Source of the DNA: an uncultured Lachnospiraceae bacterium
GTDB taxonomy: Bacteria > Bacillota > Clostridia > Lachnospirales > Lachnospiraceae
DNA: 24,376 nucleotides
Assembly (NCBI GenBank): GCA_910587935.1
Contig: CAJUNP010000039.1
Coordinates: 1 to 24,376 of the forward strand
Direction of reading: 5' to 3'
Position numbers and translations under genes: made by a program. Position 1 is the first letter of the stretch. Each line of letters opens with the position of its first letter. A model generated the notes under the pieces. That model saw only the letters and a program-made list of their open reading frames with translations. It searched no databases and was not told where the DNA came from. Positions 7,851 through 15,898 of the stretch are shown here, in pieces.

Positions 7851-8519
7851 ATGAACAATCGGATCAGAAAACATATGGATATGCTGTTTGAGACAGCGCC
7901 TAAGACAAGAAAGGCAATGGACTTAAAGGAAGAGATGACAAGAAACGCCAGCGATAAGTATGAGGATCTGCTTTCGGAGGGATATTCCGAAGAGGATGCA
8001 TGGCAGAATGTCATCAGTTCCATAGGAGATGTCAGCGAACTTTTTGAGGAACTGGAGGAGAAAACTTCCTATACCATGACGGAAGAAGAGCGCAGAAAAA
8101 AAGCAGTTTTGACTGCTGTATCCGTGGGACTCTATATTTTTGCAGGATTCATTTTTTTCCTGTTCGTATGGCTGGAAGAGATTTGGCGGTGGCGGTTTGA
8201 TCTGACCACATTGGGACTGGTGGCCGCGATAGCGGTATGTATTCCGCCTACCTGCATACTTGTATATATTGCTAATCTGTATCCCGAATATAAGAAAAAG
8301 GATGATAATCTGGTGGAAGAATATAAAGAACGCAGCAGCGGCAGCAGACGGGACAAGGCGATTCGCAATGCCATAAGAAGCATTATCTGGATGCTTGTTA
8401 TTATATTGTATTTTCTGATCAGCTTTACAACTAACGCGTGGCATATAACATGGCTTATCTTTCTCATCGGCGGCTGCACGGAAGCTATTGCGGAACTGCT
8501 GTTTAACTTAAGAAAATAA
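7851..8519 (+). CDS. HAAS/DUF1700-like membrane protein
   Basis: This 222-residue protein has a soluble N-terminal helical domain of about 70 residues, including LKEEMTRNASDKYEDLLSEG, YSEEDAWQNVISSIGD and VSELFEELEE. This matches the HAAS/permease-prefix type domain typically encoded next to PadR genes. Four hydrophobic segments follow at roughly residues 85-110, 118-144, 176-193 and 197-219. It starts 18 bases after the PadR stop, with AGAGGAAAG as ribosome binding site, so the two are co-transcribed. By analogy with PadR-HAAS pairs it may relay an envelope or sporulation-related signal, but no biochemical role can be read from the sequence. Confidence 0.85.
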   Translation: MNNRIRKHMDMLFETAPKTRKAMDLKEEMTRNASDKYEDLLSEGYSEEDAWQNVISSIGDVSELFEELEEKTSYTMTEEERRKKAVLTAVSVGLYIFAGFIFFLFVWLEEIWRWRFDLTTLGLVAAIAVCIPPTCILVYIANLYPEYKKKDDNLVEEYKERSSGSRRDKAIRNAIRSIIWMLVIILYFLISFTTNAWHITWLIFLIGGCTEAIAELLFNLRK

Positions 8520-8559
8520 AGAGTTAAGGAAATCTAATGTATCAAGGAGAGACGAACAT

Positions 8560-9618
8560 ATGAAGCAGGTTATAATTATTTTTATTTCCATTTTTGCAGG
8601 TATTATGCTGTTCTGTATCGGCGTATTGGTATATGCTTTGAACGGGCATGATCCCTTTGGGTGGGGGCTTCGCGATCGGGAAAATGCGGATTACGTCTGT
8701 CTGGCGCTGGAATACGAGGCGCCGGCGGAAACAGTCAGGGATTTGCAGATTCTTTATAATAATAATCCTGTGGACGTATATTTTTATCGGAGCAGCCAGG
8801 ATAAAATCGAGATTAAGGAATATGCGTATAAGGAATTGGCGGAAGGGGAAAAAACCACGGTTGAGGAAAAGGGCGGCGCACTTATCGTCAACGGGAAAAG
8901 ACGCGGAAAGCTTATCAATTTCGGGTTTTTTGGAAGGGACAAAAATGGCGGCTATGCGGAAGTATATCTGCCGGATACATGGCAGGGGAATCTGCAGGTA
9001 CAGACTGTCAGCGGGGATATTTCTTCCCAGATTGATTTTTGCCTTGGCACGGAAGCGGATTTTGAGGCGTCCAGTACCAGCGGTGAAATCTTTCTGACTA
9101 AGGTGGAAGCAGGAAAAATTAATGTTTCCAGTACCAGCGGCGACCTGCGGATAGAAGATGCGAAAGGAGATGTAAAGCTTGCAACGACCAGCGGAGAAAT
9201 TACCCTCTTTACAGAAACGGGAGATTGTGGTATTAGTACAATATCGGGTGATATTTGTGTAGACAGTCTTACGGGTGATTTCCGTTTTTCCAGTACCAGC
9301 GGCGAGATATCGGCTGCACAGGTAACCGGAGCCGGCAAAGTTTCAACGGTCAGCGGAGATATCAGTCTGCAGTTTAAGGCTTTGCAGGGAGAACTTACCC
9401 TTTCCAGTACCAGCGGTGAAGTATCGGTGGGTCTGCCCCGCGATACGGCATTGAATTTTAGAGCGGCAACGACCAGCGGAGAGATCCATACTTTTTTTGA
9501 CGAATTTCTTTCTTTTAATAAAAGAGGCAGCAGTGCGCAGGGCGTTTACGGAGAGGGAACGGCACATATAATCGATATTCATACCACCAGCGGGGATGTA
9601 AGTATCCGGGAGGATTAG
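8560..9618 (+). CDS. DUF4097 beta-strand-repeat envelope protein
   Basis: This 352-residue protein has one N-terminal membrane segment (about residues 4-27), then a region of about 100 residues, then a long array of short beta strands. Ten copies of a T-x-SG-[DE]-[ILV] motif are visible (for example TVSGDI, SSTSGEI, STSGDL, ATTSGEI), about 19 residues apart, with a variant SLTGDF. This is the hallmark of DUF4097 (LiaG/adhesin-like) proteins, which form an extracellular right-handed beta-solenoid. Start ATG 8560 has AAGGAGAG upstream. The gene lies in the PadR operon and its last bases contain the ribosome binding site of the next gene. A role in envelope-stress response is inferred from family context. 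Confidence 0.88.
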   Translation: MKQVIIIFISIFAGIMLFCIGVLVYALNGHDPFGWGLRDRENADYVCLALEYEAPAETVRDLQILYNNNPVDVYFYRSSQDKIEIKEYAYKELAEGEKTTVEEKGGALIVNGKRRGKLINFGFFGRDKNGGYAEVYLPDTWQGNLQVQTVSGDISSQIDFCLGTEADFEASSTSGEIFLTKVEAGKINVSSTSGDLRIEDAKGDVKLATTSGEITLFTETGDCGISTISGDICVDSLTGDFRFSSTSGEISAAQVTGAGKVSTVSGDISLQFKALQGELTLSSTSGEVSVGLPRDTALNFRAATTSGEIHTFFDEFLSFNKRGSSAQGVYGEGTAHIIDIHTTSGDVSIRED

Positions 9619-9619
9619 A

Positions 9620-10279
9620 ATGATTAACGGAATCGGCAGCGGCGTCAACAATCAAGGTGTGCACGGACATGTACACCGTGTAACGGAATGTGTTCATGCA
9701 GATACACATAAGATGAACGGGGGTACTGCCGCTTCCGCGCGTATGAGCGTCGGCGAAAGTGTGCAGACTATTACGGAGCAGGAGCCGCGCCTGAATCTTT
9801 TGCAATGGGTGGAACAGTTATTGAGACGCACGGGTGGAGGAATAAAAAGTTTTTTTGGTATCGGAACGGGAGCCGGAACGGAAGGGAATGATGCAGCCGT
9901 GGCAGCGGCGGCGGGCCAGGAGGTTGTAACGCAGCTTTTACCGGATCAAAAAACAGCCGCGGACAGGGCGTCCTATTTTGTGCCGGCGGGTGTTCTGCCT
10001 CCGAAGAATTCATGGTTTCATAATCTGAAAACAAAGATTGGAATTCGTTTCGGAGAGATAAGGGGATCTCTGACCAGACACCTGAAACAGGAACAGAGCC
10101 TGCAGACCGGAACGGGAAGACAGGGCAGCCAGGCCCAGCGGAAAAAAGAAAACCGCAGCCGGCTCAGCGTTTTCCGCCAGGAAGAGCAGGAAATCGAATG
10201 TATTATTACGGACGACAGCTATCTGTTGGATTCTTATAATAAAAAAGGAGATTACAGCAAGCTGGGAAGCCGTGATTGA
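9620..10279 (+). CDS. uncharacterised 219-residue protein
   Basis: I do not recognise this protein. It starts one base after the DUF4097 stop; GGGAGG at 9608-9613 lies inside the upstream gene, so the two are translationally coupled. The N-terminal third is rich in Gly, Asn, His and Val, followed by a predicted helix LLQWVEQLLRRTGGGIKSFF, a Gly/Ala-rich stretch, and a polar, Gln/Arg/Lys-rich C-terminal half with DDSYLLDSYNKKGDYSKLG near the end. No signal peptide or membrane segment is evident. The -35 box of the metG promoter overlaps its stop codon. Coding use is like its neighbours, and the tight coupling supports a real gene. Confidence 0.7.
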   Translation: MINGIGSGVNNQGVHGHVHRVTECVHADTHKMNGGTAASARMSVGESVQTITEQEPRLNLLQWVEQLLRRTGGGIKSFFGIGTGAGTEGNDAAVAAAAGQEVVTQLLPDQKTAADRASYFVPAGVLPPKNSWFHNLKTKIGIRFGEIRGSLTRHLKQEQSLQTGTGRQGSQAQRKKENRSRLSVFRQEEQEIECIITDDSYLLDSYNKKGDYSKLGSRD

Positions 10280-10304
10280 CAATTCAGGCCCGTTATGATA
10301 ATCT
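10276..10304 (+). promoter_or_regulatory. promoter of the metG T-box transcript
   Basis: A perfect TTGACA (10276-10281) overlaps the TGA of the preceding gene. TAATCT (10299-10304) sits 17 bases downstream; GATAAT (10297-10302) is the alternative -10 at 15 bases. Transcription would start near 10310. Confidence 0.65.
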
Positions 10305-10308
10305 TAGG

Positions 10309-10575
10309 CAAAGAAAATGCAGTGAAGAAGAGAGTACCCTTGTCCTGGCTTTACAGAGAACATTTCATGCGCGCTGACCGGCGCGGCAGGCTGAGAGGAA
10401 TGGAGTGAATACAGGGGGAAGATGGCTTTGGAGCAGTGCACCGAACCGGACAACGGCCAGGCTGCAACAGGTCCGCCTGTTATAGCGGTGAATGAGGTTT
10501 ATTCCGTAAGGGATAGACGAATGGAAGTGGTAACACGGGTTATGGCTCGTCTTCTGGTGGAAGGCGGGCTTTTTT
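10309..10575 (+). promoter_or_regulatory. T-box riboswitch, probably tRNA-Met specific
   Basis: The leader has the clostridial form of the T-box, AAGTGGTAACACGGG at 10525-10539, with a TGGT bulge suited to a tRNA ending in ACCA, followed by a terminator. The 5' part has GTGAAGAAGAGAGTACCC, a pattern common at the base of Stem I in aminoacyl-tRNA synthetase leaders. By comparison with the Trp leader in this window (GAA-TGG-GCTCCGGAG), the specifier is most likely ATG at 10422-10424, in GAAG-ATG-GCTTTGGAGC; a second ATG at 10400-10402 is possible. Both read Met, in line with the metG gene downstream. Confidence 0.87.
10545..10575 (+). terminator. regulated terminator of the Met T-box
   Basis: GCTCGTCTTC (10545-10554) pairs with GAAGGCGGGC (10560-10569) over ten positions including two G-U pairs, with a five-base loop and six Ts after it. 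It lies directly before the metG ribosome binding site. Confidence 0.88.
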
Positions 10576-10598
10576 AATTAAAAGAAGGGAGATTTATT

Positions 10599-12569
10599 GT
10601 GAGCAAAGGAAAATATTACATTACGACGGCAATCGCGTATACTTCCGGCAAGCCTCATATCGGCAACAGCTATGAGATTGTTCTGGCCGACAGCATTGCC
10701 AGATTTAAGAGAAAAGAAGGATACGACGTATTTTTTCAGACGGGAACCGACGAACACGGCCAGAAGATCGAACTGAAAGCGGCGGAAGCCGGAATTACGC
10801 CTAAACAGTTTGTGGATGACGTGGCGGGGACAATAAAAGGACTGTGGGATCTGATGGATACCTCTTATGATCGCTTTATCCGTACTACCGACGATTTTCA
10901 CGAAAAACAGGTACAGAAGATTTTTAAGCGGCTTTACAAACAGGGGGATATTTACAAAGGAGCTTACGAAGGCTTATACTGTACACCCTGCGAGTCCTTC
11001 TGGACCCAGTCGCAGCTTGTGGACGGAAAATGCCCGGACTGCGGCAGGGAAGTAAAACCTGCAAAAGAAGAAGCTTATTTTTTCCGCATGAGCAAATATG
11101 CGGACCGCCTGATCGAGCATATACAGACGCATCCCGAGTTTATCCAGCCGGTTTCACGCAAGAACGAAATGATGAATAATTTTCTTCTGCCGGGCCTGCA
11201 GGATCTGTGCGTATCCAGAACCTCGTTTAAGTGGGGCGTTCCGGTGGATTTTGACGATAAGCATGTAGTTTATGTGTGGCTGGACGCTTTGACCAACTAT
11301 ATTACGGGAATTGGTTATGACGCGGACGGCGGCAGCACGGAGCAGTATCGAAAGCTCTGGCCTGCGGATCTGCACCTGATCGGAAAAGACATTATCCGGT
11401 TCCATACGATTTACTGGCCCATTTTTCTTATGGCGCTCGGCGAACCTCTTCCGAAACAGATTTTCGGACATCCGTGGCTGCTGCAGGGGGACGGAAAAAT
11501 GAGCAAGTCCAAAGGGAACGTAATTTATGCCGACGATCTTGTCAGCTTTTTCGGCGTGGATGCGGTGCGCTACTTTGTTCTTCATGAAATGCCCTTTGAG
11601 AACGACGGCGTAATTTCCTGGGAACTGATGGTGGAACGTCTGAATTCCGACCTTGCCAATACTCTGGGCAATCTGGTTAACCGCACGATTTCCATGAGCC
11701 TTAAATATTTTGGCGGAGTTGTGGCGGACAAAAACGCAAAAGAGGCGGTTGATGAAGATTTGAAAGCCGTTGTTACGGGAACCCTGCCAAAAGTATCCGC
11801 ACGCATGGAAGAGCTGCGTGTGGCGGATGCCCTGACGGAAATTTTTGCGTTGTTTAAACGCTGCAATAAGTATATCGATGAGACGGAACCGTGGGTGCTT
11901 GCGAAGGATGAGGCTAAAAGCGAACGTTTATCTACGGTTTTATATAACCTGGTGGAAAGTATTGTAATCGGCGCTTCCCTTCTGGAGCCTTTTATGCCCT
12001 CCGCGGCGGCTGAAATTGCGCGGCAGCTGCGTACTTCCCTGCGCGGTTTTGAAGAGCTTTCCGTATTCGGAAAATATGCTTCCGGTACGAAAGTAACCGA
12101 CGCCCCGGAGATTTTATTTGCACGATTAGACGCAAAAGAAGTGGTGGAAAAGGCGGAAGCCATGTTTGCGGCGAGAAAAGCGGAAAAAGAGCCTGCCGTT
12201 GAAGAGCAGGAGTCGGAGAAAGGAATCGATCTGGAGAAGAAACCGGAGATTACGTACGATGATTTTGCCAGACTGCAGTTTCAGGTCGGGGAAATCATAG
12301 CCTGTGAAGAAGTTAAAAAATCAAAAAAACTTCTCTGTTCTCAGGTGCGGATCGGCAGTCAGGTAAAACAGATTGTTTCGGGAATCAAGGCTTATTATAA
12401 GCCGGAAGAAATGGTAGGGAAAAAGGTTATGGTTCTGGTGAACCTGAAACCGGCGACCCTTGCGGGAATTGTTTCCGAGGGAATGTTGTTATGCGCGGAG
12501 GATGAAGAAGGGAAACTGGCTTTGGTTATTCCTGAAAAAGAGATGCCGTCAGGCGCAGAAATCTGTTAA
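10599..12569 (+). CDS. metG: methionyl-tRNA synthetase
   Basis: This 656-residue class I synthetase charges tRNA-Met with methionine. The HIGH-type signature is PHIG in SGKPHIGNSYE, and the KMSKS loop is exact (about residues 300-304, DGKMSKSKGN). Four cysteines at residues 128, 131, 145 and 148 (CTPC and CPDC) form one zinc knuckle. The anticodon-binding helical domain follows. A C-terminal tRNA-binding (EMAP/Trbp111) domain starts near YDDFARLQFQVGEI, which makes this the long dimeric form. Start is GTG 10599 with AAGGGAG upstream. The Met T-box just before it sets expression by the level of uncharged tRNA-Met. Confidence 0.98.
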   Translation: MSKGKYYITTAIAYTSGKPHIGNSYEIVLADSIARFKRKEGYDVFFQTGTDEHGQKIELKAAEAGITPKQFVDDVAGTIKGLWDLMDTSYDRFIRTTDDFHEKQVQKIFKRLYKQGDIYKGAYEGLYCTPCESFWTQSQLVDGKCPDCGREVKPAKEEAYFFRMSKYADRLIEHIQTHPEFIQPVSRKNEMMNNFLLPGLQDLCVSRTSFKWGVPVDFDDKHVVYVWLDALTNYITGIGYDADGGSTEQYRKLWPADLHLIGKDIIRFHTIYWPIFLMALGEPLPKQIFGHPWLLQGDGKMSKSKGNVIYADDLVSFFGVDAVRYFVLHEMPFENDGVISWELMVERLNSDLANTLGNLVNRTISMSLKYFGGVVADKNAKEAVDEDLKAVVTGTLPKVSARMEELRVADALTEIFALFKRCNKYIDETEPWVLAKDEAKSERLSTVLYNLVESIVIGASLLEPFMPSAAAEIARQLRTSLRGFEELSVFGKYASGTKVTDAPEILFARLDAKEVVEKAEAMFAARKAEKEPAVEEQESEKGIDLEKKPEITYDDFARLQFQVGEIIACEEVKKSKKLLCSQVRIGSQVKQIVSGIKAYYKPEEMVGKKVMVLVNLKPATLAGIVSEGMLLCAEDEEGKLALVIPEKEMPSGAEIC

Positions 12570-12607
12570 AATATAAATATCATTTTTACGGAAAGCAGGT
12601 GACGCTT

Positions 12608-13555
12608 ATGAAAAAAGAAGAATTCTATTTTCCGTCCAGAGATAACAGGACGAAAATCCACGCTCTTCGGTGGACACCGGAGACGGACAGACCTGTCTGC
12701 ATTGTTCAGATAGTACACGGTATGGCGGAATATGCGGACCGTTATGAAGAGTTCGCCCGGTTTTTGACGGACCGGGGTGTTGTGGTTACCGGCGAGGATC
12801 ATCTGGGACATGGAAAATCGGCGGTCGAAGGGAAAAATTACGGCTATTTTTGTGAGCAGGACCCTGCTACCGTAGTAGTGCGGGATGTGCACAGACTGAA
12901 GAAAATGACGCAGGAAGCGTATCCCGGAGTTCCGTATATTCTCATGGGGCACAGTATGGGATCTTTTATTGTCCGCAATTACCTGTGCCGGTACGGAAGC
13001 GGGATAGACGGCGCCCTGATTCTCGGAACGGGGATGCAGTCGGCTGCTTTGCTGGCGGTTTCCAAACTGACAGCCGGAATACAGAAGCTGTTTTACGGAG
13101 ATAATCACATCAGCAGGTTGATCGACCGCGGTGCTTTCGGAGCATACAATAAAAAAATTCCGTCTCCCAACACGGCCATGGACTGGCTGAGCAGGGATGA
13201 AGCCAAGGTGAAAGAATATATGGAAGATCCCCTGTGCGGCTTTACTTTTACGGTAAACGGGTTTTCCACGCTTTTTACGCTGATTTCCCGTATTCGGAAG
13301 AAGGAAAATCTGGAGAAAATTCCTGAAAATCTGCCGGTGCATTTTGCTTCCGGGGACGCCGACCCGGTGGGAAATTACGGAAAAGGCGTACGTGCGGCGT
13401 ATGATTCCTTAAAAAAGGCGGGTATGAATCAGCTTTCCCTGAAACTGTATGAGTCGGACCGCCATGAGCTGTTAAATGAAAAAGACCGCGGACAGGTGAT
13501 GGAAGATCTCTGGCAGTGGATTGAAAAAACAGTAAACAGGAATAATCTTTCTTAA
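12608..13555 (+). CDS. alpha/beta hydrolase, monoacylglycerol lipase/lysophospholipase-like
   Basis: This 315-residue cytoplasmic-type serine hydrolase resembles the Hydrolase_4 group (monoacylglycerol lipases and lysophospholipases). The nucleophile is S116 in GHSMGS. D252 in SGDADPVG and H286 in SDRHELLNE complete the likely triad. DHLGHGKSA and the early VHGMAEY segment (oxyanion region) also match the family. ATG 12608 follows GCAGGTGA; a GTG at 12599 lies within that site and is less likely. It starts 38 bases after metG with no terminator between, so it may be expressed from the T-box transcript. No signal peptide is seen. The natural substrate is not determined. Confidence 0.92.
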   Translation: MKKEEFYFPSRDNRTKIHALRWTPETDRPVCIVQIVHGMAEYADRYEEFARFLTDRGVVVTGEDHLGHGKSAVEGKNYGYFCEQDPATVVVRDVHRLKKMTQEAYPGVPYILMGHSMGSFIVRNYLCRYGSGIDGALILGTGMQSAALLAVSKLTAGIQKLFYGDNHISRLIDRGAFGAYNKKIPSPNTAMDWLSRDEAKVKEYMEDPLCGFTFTVNGFSTLFTLISRIRKKENLEKIPENLPVHFASGDADPVGNYGKGVRAAYDSLKKAGMNQLSLKLYESDRHELLNEKDRGQVMEDLWQWIEKTVNRNNLS

Positions 13556-13565
13556 TTTTAATACA

Positions 13566-13588
13566 CTATCTGATAACAAAAAAGATAG
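13566..13588. repeat. 6-bp inverted repeat touching the ribosome binding site
   Basis: CTATCT (13566-13571) and AGATAG (13583-13588) surround an 11-base loop. The second arm runs into the GGAG of the next gene, so the stem could affect its translation. It is short and AT-rich and may be chance. Confidence 0.3.
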
Positions 13589-13598
13589 GAGAATCAAA

Positions 13599-14576
13599 AT
13601 GAAAATTGCTTTTTATGGTACCAAACCTTACGACAAGACCTGGTTCGAGCCTCTGGGAAAGGAATACGGCTTTGACATTCACTTTATTGAACTGCCCTGT
13701 AATCATGATACGATCGCTTTGGCAAAAGGACATGACGCCGTCTGCATTTTCGTAAACGACAAGATGGATGCGCAGATGATCGATTGTCTGTGCGAGATGG
13801 GCGTAAAAGCCATTTTACTGCGCAGCGCGGGATTTAATCACGTGGATATCCAGGCGGCAAAAGGCAGGATCGACGTACTTCGCGTGCCGAGCTATTCGCC
13901 GGAGGCGGTGGCGGAATTTGCGCTGGCTATGATTCTTACCGTAAACAGGCGCACCCATAAAGCATATAACCGGACAAGGGACTTTAATATGAGCCTGAAC
14001 GGACTTATGGGAACGGATTTGAATCATAAAGTTGCAGGGATTATCGGAACCGGTAAAATCGGCCAGGCCATGATCCGGATCTGCCAGGGGCTGCAGATGC
14101 GTATTCTGGCATACGATCCGTATCCCGATAAAAGTCTCAAGGTGGATTATGTGGAACTTCCGGAATTGTTTGAAAAGGCGGATGTAATCAGCCTGCATTG
14201 TCCTCTGACAGACCAGACCAGCCATATTATCAATAAAGAGTCAATCGAAAAAATGAAAAACGGCGTATATCTGGTGAACACTTCCAGAGGCGCGCTGATC
14301 GATACGGAAGCGCTGATTGAGGGTCTGTTAAACAAAAAATTCGGCGGAGTAGGCCTGGACGTATACGAGGAGGAGGACGGAGTGTTCTATGAAGACTGCT
14401 CCCAGGAAATTATTACGGATGAAAATCTTGCCAGACTTACAACGTTTCCAAACGTACTGATTACGTCCCATATGGGATTTTTCACCAGCGAGGCGATGCA
14501 GGCAATCGCCATTGAGACGCTGGAAAATGCGTATGCCGTCGCAAACGGACTGCCCCTTAAAAATAAGGTGGAATGA
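13599..14576 (+). CDS. D-lactate dehydrogenase-type 2-hydroxyacid dehydrogenase
   Basis: This 325-residue NAD-dependent enzyme belongs to the D-isomer 2-hydroxyacid dehydrogenases and interconverts a 2-oxoacid, probably pyruvate, and a D-2-hydroxyacid. The Rossmann motif is GIIGTGKIGQA. Catalytic residues are R230 (NTSRGAL), E259 (DVYEEE) and H291 (TSHMGF). Their spacing of 29 and 32 residues equals that of the known D-lactate dehydrogenases, and YEEEDGVFYED is typical of the LdhA/D-LDH subgroup. ATG 13599 follows ATAGGAGAA. It lies 43 bases after the hydrolase with no clear terminator. Related 2-hydroxyisocaproate dehydrogenases cannot be excluded. Confidence 0.92.
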   Translation: MKIAFYGTKPYDKTWFEPLGKEYGFDIHFIELPCNHDTIALAKGHDAVCIFVNDKMDAQMIDCLCEMGVKAILLRSAGFNHVDIQAAKGRIDVLRVPSYSPEAVAEFALAMILTVNRRTHKAYNRTRDFNMSLNGLMGTDLNHKVAGIIGTGKIGQAMIRICQGLQMRILAYDPYPDKSLKVDYVELPELFEKADVISLHCPLTDQTSHIINKESIEKMKNGVYLVNTSRGALIDTEALIEGLLNKKFGGVGLDVYEEEDGVFYEDCSQEIITDENLARLTTFPNVLITSHMGFFTSEAMQAIAIETLENAYAVANGLPLKNKVE

Positions 14577-14582
14577 TTTTTC

Positions 14583-14611
14583 TTGTAATATGGAGAGAAG
14601 TCGGCTATAAT
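14583..14611 (+). promoter_or_regulatory. sigma-A promoter of the GNAT-YesL-GGDEF genes
   Basis: TTGTAA (14583-14588), a perfect 17-base spacer, then consensus TATAAT (14606-14611). It starts seven bases after the dehydrogenase stop and 38 bases before the GNAT start codon. Confidence 0.75.
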
Positions 14612-14648
14612 TTATTAGATAAGCTTATTTGATGCATGGGGGATTAGA

Positions 14649-15125
14649 ATGAAAGCGCGGGCTTCTTTTCAGGTCAGGCCCGGCTGGCAGGATGACTGGC
14701 AGCCGGCAATGGATCTTGCCTGGAAGACTTTTTTAAGATTTGAAGCGGCTGATTACCTGCCGGAAGGAATCAGGAATTTTAACGATTTTATCACGGATCA
14801 GTCTCTTTTCAGAATGTTTGCGGATGGGAAATATCCATTATTTGTCGCCTGTCTGGAAGATCGTGTGATCGGAATGATTACACTGCGCAATGAGAGTCAT
14901 ATTTCTCTTCTGTTTGTGGATGAGGCGTACCAGAGGCAGGGAGTGGGGAGCGCTTTGCTGCAGTATATTTTCGCGTACTTAAAGGAAGAATCCGGCTGTC
15001 GGCGTGTTACCGTATTTGCGGCGCCTTTCGGGATCGGTTTTTACCACCGGATGGGATTTGCTGACCTGGGACCGCAGATGGCGAAACAGGGGATTATATA
15101 TACGCCCATGGAGTGCGTTTTCTAA
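14649..15125 (+). CDS. GNAT-family N-acetyltransferase
   Basis: This 158-residue protein has the GNAT fold. The acetyl-CoA pyrophosphate loop is YQRQGVGSALL (motif A, Q/R-x-x-G-x-G/A), preceded by the beta strand ISLLFVDEA and followed by VTVFAAPFGIGFYHRMGF, the usual C-terminal motif. The N-terminal part (about residues 1-55) should form the acceptor side. GGGGGA lies upstream of ATG 14649. It is the first gene of a probable three-gene unit with a YesL-type protein and a diguanylate cyclase. The substrate cannot be told. Confidence 0.9.
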   Translation: MKARASFQVRPGWQDDWQPAMDLAWKTFLRFEAADYLPEGIRNFNDFITDQSLFRMFADGKYPLFVACLEDRVIGMITLRNESHISLLFVDEAYQRQGVGSALLQYIFAYLKEESGCRRVTVFAAPFGIGFYHRMGFADLGPQMAKQGIIYTPMECVF

Positions 15126-15167
15126 GAGTTCATAACGGAAAATAAAAAGTAAAGAGAGTGGATACGA

Positions 15168-15860
15168 ATGGGAAAAATTTTTGATCTGGACAGTCCGGTT
15201 ATGCGTTTTTTGAGCCGTATGGCAGACCTGATGATACTGAACCTGCTGATGACGGTGTGTTGTCTTCCGGTTTTTACAATCGGGGCGGCCAATACGGCCA
15301 TGCATTACGTCATGCTCAAAATGGTACGCGGCGAAGAGGGATACATAGTGAAGGATTTTTTCAAGTCCTTTAAGATGAATTTTAAGCAGGCTACCGTTAT
15401 CTGGCTCATTATGATTCTGTTTATTCTGGTTTTTGCAGGTGATTATATAATTATGACATTTTCGGGAATCAATTTCCCGAGATGGGTGAAAATTGCCGTA
15501 ATGGCTGTAGGGATTCTGCTGCTGATAGTGTCCTCTTACATTTTCCCGGTGCTCTCCCATTTTGACAATACGGTTAAAAATACGATTAAGAACGGCTGTA
15601 TTATGAGCATTATGGCCGTGCCCAAGGCAATTGCAATGGTGTTTATGGGAATTATTCCCGTAGCAATGCTGGTTCTGGCTCCACGGCTGATACCTCTTGT
15701 ACTGTTGTTTGGTATAGCGCTTCCGGGATACCTGAGCGCATGGATGTATTCCGGCACATTTAAAAAGTTTGAGCCCGAGGATGAAACGCAGGGAGAAGAA
15801 GAATTTCATGTGGTTCTTGACGACGGGGAAGAACCGGTGAATGAGGATAACGGCGTGTAG
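15168..15860 (+). CDS. YesL/DUF624-family membrane protein
   Basis: This 230-residue membrane protein has an N-terminal segment typical of DUF624 (YesL): FDLDSPVMRFLSRMADLM, followed by a first membrane span with LLMTVCCLPVFTIGAA. Further spans lie at about residues 80-100, 105-127, and in the 145-190 region. The C-terminal tail is highly acidic (about residues 205-230). YesL proteins often lie beside carbohydrate ABC transporters and are of unknown function. Here the neighbours are a GNAT enzyme (42 bases upstream) and a diguanylate cyclase (38 bases downstream), although a sugar ABC ATPase is encoded further on. Confidence 0.88.
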   Translation: MGKIFDLDSPVMRFLSRMADLMILNLLMTVCCLPVFTIGAANTAMHYVMLKMVRGEEGYIVKDFFKSFKMNFKQATVIWLIMILFILVFAGDYIIMTFSGINFPRWVKIAVMAVGILLLIVSSYIFPVLSHFDNTVKNTIKNGCIMSIMAVPKAIAMVFMGIIPVAMLVLAPRLIPLVLLFGIALPGYLSAWMYSGTFKKFEPEDETQGEEEFHVVLDDGEEPVNEDNGV

Positions 15861-15898
15861 CGGGCTATGTAAACAGAATTTCCATGATTGGGGGCAGA

